Origin: Tersicoccus sp. Bi-70
GTDB taxonomy: Bacteria; Actinomycetota; Actinomycetes; Actinomycetales; Micrococcaceae
DNA length: 64,000 nt
Reading direction: 5' to 3'
Assembly (NCBI RefSeq): GCF_001968825.1
Contig: NZ_MIEU01000014.1
Span: 124,001-188,000 of the forward strand
Part shown: piece by piece, positions 52,085-60,220 of the stretch
Layout: every line of letters begins with the position of its first letter
How positions within the stretch are numbered: position 1 is the first letter of the stretch
Program-made: the position numbers and the translations under genes
Notes under the pieces: model-generated
What the model saw: only the letters and a program-made list of their open reading frames with translations
Database searches by the model: none
Told to the model about the DNA's origin: nothing

Positions 52085-52557
52085 TGCGCACGCCGACGCT
52101 GACGCCGTTCTGCACCCTGAGTGTGCGGGTGGCCGCCCCGGCCACGATCGGCCAGACCACCGACGGGGCGCGGCGGATCGTTCCCATCACCGGGGGCACC
52201 GTCACCGGCACCGACCCGGACGGCCGGCCCTTCACCGGCACGGTGCTGCCGGCCGGGGCGGACGTGCAGCGCGGCATCAGTGCGACCGTCAGCGAGCTGG
52301 ACGCCCGCTACGGCATCGCGCTGGACGACGGCGAGCACCTGTTCGTGCACAACGCCGCGATCCGGTCGGGCTCGGCGGAGGACCTGGCCGCGATCGCCCG
52401 GTCCGAACCGGTCGACCCCGCTCGGCTCTACTTCAGGTCCTGGCCCCGCCTGCACGGCACCGGCGAGCGCTGGGCCTGGCTCGTCGGCCGCCTGTTCGTC
52501 GGCACCGGCGAGCGCCGGCCCGACGCCGTGGACCTCGCGTTCTTCCTCCTCGACTGA
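52084..52557 (+). CDS. DUF3237 domain protein
   Basis: A 157-residue DUF3237 protein, a small beta-barrel-type family often found in aromatic or CoA-dependent catabolic clusters but without a proven reaction. Seen are the family features GGTVTG and GTVLPAGADVQ near residues 38-65, LDDGEHLFVHNAAIR, and PARLYFRSWPRLHGTGERWAW written here as two blocks: PARLYFRSWPRL and HGTGERWAWL. The ATG overlaps the MaoC stop. Tight packing inside this operon argues that it performs a dedicated step. Confidence 0.85.
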   Translation: MRTPTLTPFCTLSVRVAAPATIGQTTDGARRIVPITGGTVTGTDPDGRPFTGTVLPAGADVQRGISATVSELDARYGIALDDGEHLFVHNAAIRSGSAEDLAAIARSEPVDPARLYFRSWPRLHGTGERWAWLVGRLFVGTGERRPDAVDLAFFLLD

Positions 52558-52684
52558 TTCATCCCGCACCTCCCCTCCACCCGGCGACCCTCACCTCTCT
52601 CGTCCGCTCACCGCGCCGCTCACCCCTGCTGTTCCCGATGACGACCGGCAACGACGCCCGTCGTCCTGAACCCTGGAGTCCCCC

Positions 52685-54022
52685 ATGAGCAACGCCGCTC
52701 CCGAGACCCCGTCCGTGGCGACCGTGGCCACCGACCGCCGCGAGGTGCGCCGGGTCCTGCTGTCCAGCTATCTGGGCAGCACCATCGAGTTCTACGACTT
52801 CCTGCTCTACGCGACCGCGTCGTCTCTCGTCTTCGGCGCCGTGTTCTTCGCGAACCTGGACCCGCTGACCGCCACCATCGCCTCGTTCGGCACGTTCGCC
52901 GCCGGCTACGTGGCCCGGCCGCTCGGCGGGTTCATCTTCGGCCACTTCGGGGACCGACTCGGCCGCAAGAAGATGCTCGTGCTGACCATGAGCCTGATGG
53001 GCATCGGGTCCACCCTGATCGGGCTCATCCCGACGCCGGCAGTGATCGGCGCGCTCGCCCCGATCCTGCTGATCCTGCTGCGCGTGTGCCAGGGCATCGC
53101 CGTCGGCGGCGAGTGGGGCGGTGCCGCCCTGATGGCGCTCGAGCACGCCGCCTCCGGCCGGCGCGGTTTCGCGGCGTCGTTCGCGAACGCCGGTGCCCCG
53201 TCCGGCGCGGTGCTCGGCACCCTGATCCTCGGGCTGTTCGCGGCCCTGCCGACCGACCAGTTCCTCGCCTGGGGCTGGCGGGTGCCGTTCCTGCTCTCCG
53301 TCGTGCTGCTCGCCGTCGGCCTGTACGTCCGCTCCCGGATCTCCGAGAGCCCGGTGTTCAAGGCCGCGATGGCGCAGGCCGAGCGGAACGAGGCTGAACG
53401 CCCCGCCGTCCCGCTCTTCTCCGTGCTGCGCCGCCCGAAGGCGCTGATCCTCACGGCGCTGGGCGCCGCGGCGGGCTTCGCGTTCCAGGTGACGATGGCG
53501 ACCTTCGCGGTCACCTACGCGGTGGCCGCCGGCGCCGAACGCCAAGGCACGCTGTTCGCCTTCTCCGCCGCCTCGTTCATCAGCATCTTCGTCGTGATCG
53601 GCGCCGGGCGGCTCTCGGACCGGGTGGGCCGCAAGCCCATGATCGTCGGCGGCCTCGTGCTGTTCATCCTGTACCTGTTCCCGTTCTTCGCCCTGGTCGG
53701 CTCGGCGAATCCGGTGCTGATCTTCCTCGGCTTCACGATCGGCCTGTTCCTGCACTCGTGCCTGTACGGTCCGCTCGCCGCCTTCGTCTCCGAGCAGTTC
53801 GGCACCGCCTCCCGCTACACCGGCGCCTCCGGCGGCTACCAGCTCGCGACGCTGCTCGGCGGCGGTTTCACCCCGGGCATCCTCGCCTCGCTGTACGCGT
53901 CCAGCCAGCGCTCGATCGTGCCCGTGGTCGTCTTCCTCGCCGTCGTCGGCGTCGTCAGTCTGGTCGCGGTGCTGTTCACCCGGGAGAGCCGCGACCTGGA
54001 CCTGACCACCGTCGAGCACTGA
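52685..54022 (+). CDS. MFS transporter, MHS family
   Basis: A 445-residue 12-helix carrier of the metabolite:H+ symporter branch. It shows STIEFYDFLLYATASSLVF, GHFGDRLGRKKMLVLTM, GIAVGGEWGGAALMALEHA and GRLSDRVGRKPMIVGG. It resembles, but is clearly distinct from, the carrier at 12376-13767. In this operon it should import the organic acid that the acyl-CoA ligase encoded next activates. It starts about 130 bases after the DUF3237 gene, with an ATG downstream of GGAG. Confidence 0.88.
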   Translation: MSNAAPETPSVATVATDRREVRRVLLSSYLGSTIEFYDFLLYATASSLVFGAVFFANLDPLTATIASFGTFAAGYVARPLGGFIFGHFGDRLGRKKMLVLTMSLMGIGSTLIGLIPTPAVIGALAPILLILLRVCQGIAVGGEWGGAALMALEHAASGRRGFAASFANAGAPSGAVLGTLILGLFAALPTDQFLAWGWRVPFLLSVVLLAVGLYVRSRISESPVFKAAMAQAERNEAERPAVPLFSVLRRPKALILTALGAAAGFAFQVTMATFAVTYAVAAGAERQGTLFAFSAASFISIFVVIGAGRLSDRVGRKPMIVGGLVLFILYLFPFFALVGSANPVLIFLGFTIGLFLHSCLYGPLAAFVSEQFGTASRYTGASGGYQLATLLGGGFTPGILASLYASSQRSIVPVVVFLAVVGVVSLVAVLFTRESRDLDLTTVEH

Positions 54023-54068
54023 CCGCCTTTCCCGCCGTCCTCTCGTCCTCTCGCCCGAAGGAGATCCC

Positions 54069-55613
54069 ATGCTGAACACCGGTCTCGGATCCTGGCCGCA
54101 CCGTCGGCTGCCCAAGTCCGCCGGGCGCACCGCGCTGGTGTGCCGGGGTCGGACGACGACGTACGACGAGCTCGCCGACCGCGTCGACCGGCTCGCCGCG
54201 GCGCTGCGCGAGCGCGGGATCCGGCCCGGGGACCGGGTGGCCTACCTGGGCGAGAACCACCCGGCCTTCCTGGAGACGCTGTTCGCCGCCGGGGTCTGCG
54301 GGGCGGTGTTCGTACCGCTGAACACGCGCCTCGCCGCCCCCGAGCTGCAGTTCGCCCTCACCGACAGCGGGGCGACCGTCCTCGTCCACGCCTCCTCGCT
54401 CACCGGCCTCGCCCTGCCCGGCAGCGCGGACACCCCGGTGGCGCTCCGGCTGCGCGTGGACGACGGGCCCGATCCGCGGTTCTCCGGCACCGTCCCGGCG
54501 CAGGACATCGACTACGAGGAGGCGCTGGCCGCGGCGGACCCGGAGCGGATCGACCTGCCGGTCGGGGCCGAGGACCCCGCACTGATCCTCTACACCTCCG
54601 GCACCACCGGGCGGCCCAAGGGGGCGGTGCTCACGCACGGCAACGTGACGTGGAACTGCCTGAACGTGCTGGTGGACTTCGATCTCGCCTCGACCGACGT
54701 GTCGCTGATGATCTCGCCGTTGTTCCACGTCGCGGCCCTGGACATGGGGGCGCTGCCGACCCTGCTCAAGGGCGCGACGCTCGTCCTCGAGCCCCGGTTC
54801 GACCCCGGCGAGGCGCTGCGGCTGATCGAGGAACACCGGGCGACGGCGATCTCCGGGGTGCCCACCACCTACCAGATGCTCGCCGAGCACCCGGACTGGG
54901 CGACGCGGGACATATCGTCGCTGAGCAAGCTCACGTGCGGCGGGTCGGCGGTCCCGCTCCGGGTGCTCCAGGCGTACGAGGAGCGCGGGCTGGCCTTCAC
55001 GATGGGCTACGGCATGACGGAGACGGCGCCGGGCGCGACCACCCTGCCGGTCCGCTACTCGGCATCGAAGGCCGGCTCCGGCGGCCTCCCGCACTTCTTC
55101 ACGGACGTGCGGATCGCCGGGCCGGACGGCTCGCCGGTTCCCGCCGGGGAGACCGGGGAGATCCAGATCTGCGGCCCCAACGTGATCGGCGCGTACTGGC
55201 AGCGGCCCGATGCCACGGAGCAGTCCTTCGACGAGGGCGGCTGGTTCCGCTCGGGGGACATGGGCCATCTCGACGAGGACGGCTTCCTGTTCATCTCGGA
55301 CCGGCTCAAGGACATGATCATCTCCGGCGGCGAGAACATCTACCCGGCCGAGATCGAGCAGGTGGTGGCCGAGCTGGACGCCGTGGCCGCCGTCGCCGTC
55401 ATCGGCGTGCCCGACCCGACGTGGGGCGAGGTCGGCCGCGCCGTGATCAGCGTCCGGGAGGGGACGACGCTCAGCGCCGAGGAGGTCCTCGCCCACCTGG
55501 ACGGGCGGCTGGCGCGGTACAAGCTGCCGAAGTCCGTGGTGTTCACCGACCAGATGCCGCGGACGGCGAGCGGGAAGATCCGCAAGGCCGACTTGCGGAA
55601 GCAGTTCGGCTGA
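54069..55613 (+). CDS. AMP-dependent acyl-CoA synthetase
   Basis: A 514-residue ANL-superfamily acyl-CoA ligase. It has the P-loop ILYTSGTTGRPKGAVLTH, MGYGMTETAPG, the hinge region GDMGHLDEDGFLFISDRLKD and the C-terminal catalytic Lys in MPRTASGKIRKADL. It makes an acyl-CoA from the free acid that the operon's carrier imports, which is the entry step for the dehydrogenase, hydratase and SDR. AAGGAG lies before the ATG. It is the last gene, and its stop is followed by two palindromic elements that may end transcription. The acid is unknown. Confidence 0.92.
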   Translation: MLNTGLGSWPHRRLPKSAGRTALVCRGRTTTYDELADRVDRLAAALRERGIRPGDRVAYLGENHPAFLETLFAAGVCGAVFVPLNTRLAAPELQFALTDSGATVLVHASSLTGLALPGSADTPVALRLRVDDGPDPRFSGTVPAQDIDYEEALAAADPERIDLPVGAEDPALILYTSGTTGRPKGAVLTHGNVTWNCLNVLVDFDLASTDVSLMISPLFHVAALDMGALPTLLKGATLVLEPRFDPGEALRLIEEHRATAISGVPTTYQMLAEHPDWATRDISSLSKLTCGGSAVPLRVLQAYEERGLAFTMGYGMTETAPGATTLPVRYSASKAGSGGLPHFFTDVRIAGPDGSPVPAGETGEIQICGPNVIGAYWQRPDATEQSFDEGGWFRSGDMGHLDEDGFLFISDRLKDMIISGGENIYPAEIEQVVAELDAVAAVAVIGVPDPTWGEVGRAVISVREGTTLSAEEVLAHLDGRLARYKLPKSVVFTDQMPRTASGKIRKADLRKQFG

Positions 55614-55659
55614 GAGTCGCTGGCGTCGGCCGGCGGCGTCGTCCTGCGCCGTCCTGCGT

Positions 55660-55716
55660 CGAGTGGACGGATACCGCACCCATTCGCGCCGTTTGAGTGC
55701 ATCATCCGTCCACTCG
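55660..55716. repeat. Palindromic intergenic element, copy 1
   Basis: Perfect 13-bp arms CGAGTGGACGGAT/ATCCGTCCACTCG enclose a core that contains GCACCCATTC and GTTTGAGTGC. Inside the core, GCAC and GTGC also pair. It lies 46 bases after the acyl-CoA synthetase stop. Confidence 0.75.
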
Positions 55717-55732
55717 ATGGCCGTCCTTCGTG

Positions 55733-55787
55733 GAGTGGACCGATAACGCACCCATTCACCTGGTTTGAGCGCATCAACCGTCCACTC
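55733..55787. repeat. Palindromic intergenic element, copy 2
   Basis: A diverged second copy 72 bp after the first. The arms GAGTGGACCGAT and AACCGTCCACTC keep 8 fully paired outer bases, and the core keeps CGCACCCATTC and GGTTTGAG with a GCGC change. Both copies precede the spermidine-synthase-like gene. Confidence 0.75.
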
Positions 55788-55877
55788 GGCGAAATTCTTG
55801 ACGCCGGAACCGGGCCGACGTCGCGAGCGGACGGACGGCAGAGCCACCGACCTCGGACGGCGTGTCACACTCGATCC

Positions 55878-56828
55878 ATGGCCGCCGCGAACAATCCGCC
55901 GTCGATCCGACTGCCCCTTTCCGGGACGGTCGCGACCATCGAGCCGGACGGTTGGGGCGGTGACGGGCACGTGCTGTTCATCGATGGTGCGGAGCAGTCG
56001 CACGTCGACCTGACCGACCAGACGCGGATCGTCTACGAGTACCTGTACCGGATCAGCAACGTCGTCGACGCCCTGCCGGCCGGCCCCATCCGAGCCGTCC
56101 ACCTGGGCGCGGGCGCGATGACTCTTCCCCGCTACATCGCCGTCACCCGGCCGGGCTCCCCGCAGGTGGTCGTGGACATCGAATGGGGGCTGCTCTCCTT
56201 CGTCGAGGAGCACCTGCCGCTGCCGGAGAACATCGACCTGCAGCGCATCGGCGACGACGCCCGGGTCGCCGCCGGGTTCGCCGCCCACCTCCTGGGCGGT
56301 GCGACCGACCTCGTCGTCCTCGACGTCTTCGCCGGCGCCGACGCCCCGGAGCACCTGACCACCACCGGCTTCTACCGCGAGCTCGCGGCCCTGCTCCCCG
56401 ACGACGGCGTGCTGGTCGTCAACGTCGGCGACGACCCGCCGCTGACGTTCTTCCGGTCGCAGGCCGCTGCGCTCCTCGAGGTGTTCGACGGCGTTGCCGC
56501 CCTGGCGGAGACCCCGATGTTCACGGGCGAGCACCCGGGCAACCTCGTCCTCGTCGCCGCCCGCAGGCCACTGACGCGGCGATGGCTCGACGGCCTCGTC
56601 GCGCAGGGCCCGCACCCGGCCGCCGGCCTGGACCGGGACGAGCTCGCCGACTTCGCCGCCGGGGTACCGGCGCCCGAGGACGACCCCGAGCAGCGGTGGC
56701 GGGTGGCGGACGCGGAACGGCGTCGCCGGCTCCGGCGTCTGACGCACGGCCGCGATCCCGACCTCCCGGCACCGGAACTCGACGAGGAGGACCCGGGACC
56801 GTCACCGGAAACCACGGCCGGCCAGTAG
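55878..56828 (+). CDS. Spermidine-synthase-like methyltransferase-fold protein (second copy)
   Basis: A 316-residue protein with the SpeE/methyltransferase Rossmann fold: AVHLGAGAMTLPRYIAVTRPG (glycine loop), VVVDIEWGL and DLVVLDVFAGADAPEHL. The C-terminal end (ETPMFTGEHPGNLVLVAARRPL) parallels that of the protein at 15626-16486 by eye. The N-terminus (GHVLFIDGAEQSHVDLTD) is closer to spermidine synthases than that of the first copy. The last 60 residues are highly charged. No polyamine gene is near, so its substrate is open. Confidence 0.78.
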   Translation: MAAANNPPSIRLPLSGTVATIEPDGWGGDGHVLFIDGAEQSHVDLTDQTRIVYEYLYRISNVVDALPAGPIRAVHLGAGAMTLPRYIAVTRPGSPQVVVDIEWGLLSFVEEHLPLPENIDLQRIGDDARVAAGFAAHLLGGATDLVVLDVFAGADAPEHLTTTGFYRELAALLPDDGVLVVNVGDDPPLTFFRSQAAALLEVFDGVAALAETPMFTGEHPGNLVLVAARRPLTRRWLDGLVAQGPHPAAGLDRDELADFAAGVPAPEDDPEQRWRVADAERRRRLRRLTHGRDPDLPAPELDEEDPGPSPETTAGQ

Positions 56829-56852
56829 CTCGAGCGGCCGGACGGCGCCGGT

Positions 56853-57443
56853 TCAGTAGATCGTCTCGCCGCGGGCGAGCATCGCCACGAACTGCTCGAT
56901 CCGGCGTGCCCGCGTCTCTTCGCGCTTGACGTTCTGGATGCGGAAGTACAGGGCGTACCGGTTCTGGCTGGACAGGGTCGCGTAGAACGCCGCGGCCTCC
57001 GGACTGGCGGCGAGCGCAGCGAGGAAGTCGGGATGGGGTTGGGCGTCCTTCGGCCCGGCGTACGCGGCGTCCCAGCGCCCGTCCGCCCGGGCTCGCTCCA
57101 CCTCCGCCAGACCGCGCGGCGTCATCGTTCCGGCCGCGATCATCGCCTCGACCGCCGTCCGGTTGCGCACGGACCACACGCTGCGGGGTCGGCGCGGGGT
57201 GAACCGCTGCAGGTAGCTCACCTCGTCGAGGCTGCGCGCCTGACCGTCGATCCAGCCGTGCTGCAGGGCCACCTCGAGCGCCTCCGCGTAGGTGACGGTG
57301 AGGGCCGCAGGGTCGCGCTTCACCGCGTCCTTCTTGGCGAACACCAGCCAGACGCCGTCGGGCTCGTCCTGGTGCTCGGCCAGCCAGTCGCGCCACTGCG
57401 TTTGATCGGTGCAGCGCAGACGCGGGGCATCGGTGGCAGCCAT
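56853..57443 (-). CDS. YdeI/OmpD-associated family protein
   Basis: A 196-residue YdeI-family protein (bacteriocin-protection/OmdA-like). It shows DGVWLVFAKKDAVKRD, TYAEALEVALQHGWIDGQAR, TPRRPRSVWSVRNR and a C-terminal helix pair with RIQNVKREETRARRIEQFV. The biochemical role of the family is unclear; some members affect sensitivity to peptides or chloride stress. The ATG at 57443 is preceded by GAGGAG; a GTG at 57458 overlaps that ribosome site and was rejected. It stands alone. Confidence 0.85.
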   Translation of the reverse strand: MAATDAPRLRCTDQTQWRDWLAEHQDEPDGVWLVFAKKDAVKRDPAALTVTYAEALEVALQHGWIDGQARSLDEVSYLQRFTPRRPRSVWSVRNRTAVEAMIAAGTMTPRGLAEVERARADGRWDAAYAGPKDAQPHPDFLAALAASPEAAAFYATLSSQNRYALYFRIQNVKREETRARRIEQFVAMLARGETIY

Positions 57444-57611
57444 GACGGTGCTCCTCACGACGAGCCGGACCGGACCGGCGCGGTGCCGGTCGAGCCCACG
57501 GCACGGAGCTGTGGGCGGACACCACTGTGCCCCGCCTGCCCACCCCGTGCAAGGAGCACGGGAGCGAGCGGACGGGGCACCAGGATGATGGGGTTCCGCG
57601 CGGACGGTCGG

Positions 57612-58358
57612 TCAGCGGTGGCTGCCGATCAGATGCGCGTAGACGATGGTGTTCTCCTCGAACCGGTCCGAGGAGGCCTGGTAGTCACCGCAGGTGATCA
57701 GCCGGATCTCGGAGCGGGCGGTGTTCCCGTACACCTCGAGGGTGGGGAACTGGTCCTTCCGCACGGTGCGCAGCTTGTCCACCTGGAACACGGCCACACG
57801 GCCGTCGGCCCGGGTGACGGTGAACTGCTGGCCGGGCTGCATCTCGTGCAGCCGGAAGAACACGCCCTCGGGGATGGTCGTCGTGTTGACGTGGCCGAGG
57901 ATGATGGCGGGCCCCTGCTGGCCCGGCGACGGCGAGTACTGGTACCAGCCGGCGGGTGAGCCGGCCTCGCCGGGCGGGACCGCGGTGGTGCCGTCGTCCT
58001 GACGCCCGAGGTCGATGAGGTCGGTCCCCACACCGATCGAGGGGATGTCCAGTCGGGTCGGGCGGGACGCCGGCAGGACCGGACCCGAGACCTTGGTCTT
58101 CGCGGGTGGGGCCGCCGGTGCGGCCGCTGCCGCGACGCTGGGCTTGGAGGCGGGTGCGGTCGACTTCGTCGGTGACGGAGTCGCCGTGGCGGTGGTGGTC
58201 GGGCTGCTGGCGCCGATGCTCGTGCTCGGTCCGGCGGCAGATCCTGTCGCGGCCGGTGCGGCGCACCCCGCGAGAACCCCACTCGCCAGTCCGAGAGTGA
58301 GCACGGCGGCCGCCGCGGACCGGGAGACCGATCCGCGGCGGCTGCGTGGGTCACTCAT
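57612..58358 (-). CDS. Class F sortase
   Basis: A 248-residue sortase of the actinobacterial class F. It has a signal peptide with a lipobox-like LAGC32, a Ser/Thr/Pro/Ala linker (about 40-95) and a catalytic domain (about 100-248) with His156 in ILGHVNT, Cys223 in LITCGD and a nearby Arg232. Class F enzymes anchor surface proteins to the wall, but their natural substrates are poorly known. The gene directly follows the CHRD surface protein gene with a 50-base gap and no promoter seen, so that protein is a natural candidate substrate. If lipidated at Cys32 it would be membrane-anchored. Confidence 0.88.
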   Translation of the reverse strand: MSDPRSRRGSVSRSAAAAVLTLGLASGVLAGCAAPAATGSAAGPSTSIGASSPTTTATATPSPTKSTAPASKPSVAAAAAPAAPPAKTKVSGPVLPASRPTRLDIPSIGVGTDLIDLGRQDDGTTAVPPGEAGSPAGWYQYSPSPGQQGPAIILGHVNTTTIPEGVFFRLHEMQPGQQFTVTRADGRVAVFQVDKLRTVRKDQFPTLEVYGNTARSEIRLITCGDYQASSDRFEENTIVYAHLIGSHR

Positions 58359-58408
58359 GGTGATGTGACTCTTTCCTGCTCAGTGTTTCCTGGTGACTGC
58401 TGGACCGG

Positions 58409-59218
58409 TCAGTCCTGCGCCTTGCGGGCAGTCCGGCGACGGTTCAGACCGAACGCGGCGGCACCGGCCACGAGAACCCCACCGGCAGCGGCGAGGACAC
58501 CCGGGGTGGCGTCCGTGGACGTGGTCTGGGCGGCCGACTTCACACCGGTCTCCGGGGCACCGTTGGGCATGGCGCCCATCTGGGAGGCCCGCAGCTCACC
58601 GCAGAGAGCCGGCGAGGTGGCGGCCAGCGGCAGGGACGGAACGATGTCGCTCTTTGCCTTCTGCGCAGCCGGGGACAGGGTGGCCGGGTCCAGACCGTGG
58701 ACCACGATGGAGGCGGTGTTCGCCTTCAGCGCCGCGAGGGTCTCGTCGCTGAGGGTGATGGTCCGCTTGTAGTTGATGGTGCCGCCGGAGGGCGCCAGCT
58801 TCAGATCGGTCGCGCTGGCCGGCGAGAAGTCCCCGCTGGTGGTCAGGGTCTGAGCGATCTTGCCGTAGTGCGGGGCACCCTCGGTGACGCTGACGACGCC
58901 GTCACCGTTCTTGTCCGCGGAGGCGTCCGGGCACATGCCCATGGCACCGATGTGGATGTGCTGGACGTGCGGGTAGGCCTGGCCGTTGAACGAGGCCGGC
59001 AGACCGGTCACGTTCTCGGTGACGGTGGCCTGGTTGCCATTGACCGTGATCCACACGCTGCCGCTGGCGGTGCTGTTGTTGAGCTGCTTCAGCTGCGTCT
59101 GGTAGGTCCAGCTGCCGGTGTCCGAGCTGGTGCCCTGCGCCTGGGCCGGGCCGGCGGCGAGGGCGAGAGCGCCCAGCGCGAGGGCCGGGGCCGCGAGGAG
59201 TGCAGAAGTCCGCTTCAT
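58409..59218 (-). CDS. Secreted CHRD-domain surface protein with C-terminal anchor
   Basis: A 269-residue exported protein. It has a signal peptide (about 1-27, ending AGPAQAQ), a CHRD domain (about 35-205, with WTYQTQLKQLNN, HVQHIHIGAMGMCPDAS and TINYKRTITLSD), a short Thr/Ser linker, a membrane segment (about 239-258) and the basic tail NRRRTARKAQD. The pentapeptide APETG at 221-225 resembles a sorting motif but lies 14 residues before the membrane segment. It is upstream of a class F sortase and under an ECF-type promoter. The function of CHRD domains outside chordin is unknown. Confidence 0.85.
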   Translation of the reverse strand: MKRTSALLAAPALALGALALAAGPAQAQGTSSDTGSWTYQTQLKQLNNSTASGSVWITVNGNQATVTENVTGLPASFNGQAYPHVQHIHIGAMGMCPDASADKNGDGVVSVTEGAPHYGKIAQTLTTSGDFSPASATDLKLAPSGGTINYKRTITLSDETLAALKANTASIVVHGLDPATLSPAAQKAKSDIVPSLPLAATSPALCGELRASQMGAMPNGAPETGVKSAAQTTSTDATPGVLAAAGGVLVAGAAAFGLNRRRTARKAQD

Positions 59219-59286
59219 GGTGGTGCTCCCTTGAGTGTGGGGCTACCGGCTCGCGTCGGCGCCTCGTGATCCATCTGACACCGGGT

Positions 59287-59314
59287 ATTCGGAGCATGCT
59301 GAGGATCGGATTGG
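59287..59314 (-). promoter_or_regulatory. ECF-type promoter of the CHRD-sortase operon
   Basis: On the minus strand the sequence is CCAATCC, a 15-base spacer, then CCGAAT. The start would fall about 60 bases before the CHRD ATG. The same motif with the same spacer precedes the lipoprotein gene at 60130-60157. The motif resembles the actinobacterial SigK type as I remember it (CATCC-type -35, CCGAAT -10). Confidence 0.6.
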
Positions 59315-59369
59315 AGGAATCTTTTCCAGCCTCTCCCTGACGTGCGCAAACGAGCCCGGACATGACGAC

Positions 59370-59395
59370 GGGGCGGACGCCGTTGCGTCCGCCCC
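59370..59395. terminator. Terminator after the lipoprotein gene
   Basis: A perfect 11-bp stem GGGGCGGACGC/GCGTCCGCCCC with a CGTT loop, 38 bases beyond the lipoprotein stop on the minus strand, upstream of the CHRD promoter. Confidence 0.75.
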
Positions 59396-59433
59396 GCTCG
59401 GGTGGTGCCGGTGATCCGCTGGGGATCGAATCA

Positions 59434-60081
59434 TCAGAACGAGTCGTGCCGCCAGCAGGCGATGACGACACTGGCGAGCGCGTATGCGTCGTCGGAACGC
59501 TGGCTCGCCGCGTGATCGGTCATCTGTCGCGCGTCGATGGTCAGCGTCATGCCGTCGTTGAGGAAGAGCACGACGCCGTCCCCGGTGCTGGCCCCGGGCA
59601 GCCCGAAGTTGGTGAGCCCGTCGATGGTGGCGATGCCGGGATACCGCGAACGCTGCTGGTCGAACCAGGCGCGCTCGGTACCCGCCGCGGGCTGCTTGAC
59701 GCTGACCACGAGGGCCCCGCCCTTCACCGGGTAGCGGCAGGTGTAGAGGCCGTCCTCCCAGGTCGAGGTGCGGCCGGCTACGGCACTCGCGCCGGCGAGG
59801 GCGGTGATCCGGGCGAGCACCTCCTTGTCGGAGCAGATCATGCTGATCTTCGCCGGGGGCGTCGTGCCCGTGGCGGTGTGACCGGTGTCCGCAGTCGACG
59901 GGGCCGCGGCGGCGGAGGATGCGGCTGCGCTCGACGGGGCTGCGCGCGAAGGCGAGGCGCTCGGTGACGGGGCGGCACTGGAGGCCGCCGGCGCCGGCGA
60001 CTCCCCGGTGGCGGCGACCGGGCCCGCGCATCCGGCGAGCGCGATCACCCCGGCGGCGAGGACGAGTCCGGCACGACGCAT
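59434..60081 (-). CDS. Putative lipoprotein with Ser/Ala/Pro linker
   Basis: A 215-residue predicted lipoprotein. It has a signal peptide with lipobox IALAGC at Cys18, a low-complexity Ser/Ala/Pro linker (about 20-75) and a globular domain of about 140 residues with two cysteines (ISMICSDKE and YTCRYPVKGG) and a third near the end (VIACWRHDSF). The overall plan resembles actinobacterial DUF3558-type lipoproteins, though I am not sure of the family. It has its own ECF-type promoter matching that of the CHRD-sortase pair, so the three are likely co-regulated at the cell surface. Confidence 0.75.
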   Translation of the reverse strand: MRRAGLVLAAGVIALAGCAGPVAATGESPAPAASSAAPSPSASPSRAAPSSAAASSAAAAPSTADTGHTATGTTPPAKISMICSDKEVLARITALAGASAVAGRTSTWEDGLYTCRYPVKGGALVVSVKQPAAGTERAWFDQQRSRYPGIATIDGLTNFGLPGASTGDGVVLFLNDGMTLTIDARQMTDHAASQRSDDAYALASVVIACWRHDSF

Positions 60082-60129
60082 GATGACTCCTGGATCGGAT
60101 GTGGCTCGGGGACGAAAGTATTGCTGGGT

Positions 60130-60157
60130 GTTCGGTACCGGAGCGCCGGTGGATTGG
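60130..60157 (-). promoter_or_regulatory. ECF-type promoter of the lipoprotein gene
   Basis: On the minus strand the sequence is CCAATCC, a 15-base spacer, then CCGAAC, giving a leader of about 40 bases. The -35 is identical to that of the CHRD promoter and the -10 differs only at the last base. Confidence 0.6.
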
Positions 60158-60220
60158 CCCCGATTGCGCTCGTGGCGAGGCAGGATGCGGCACCCGGCGG
60201 ACCGTGCCTAGGGTGAAGGC

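Noticed and set aside
53976-56747. 923-codon open frame on the minus strand
   Set aside because: It is a high-GC shadow of the acyl-CoA synthetase and SpeE-like genes; its translation is low-complexity Arg/Gly/Asp with no family.
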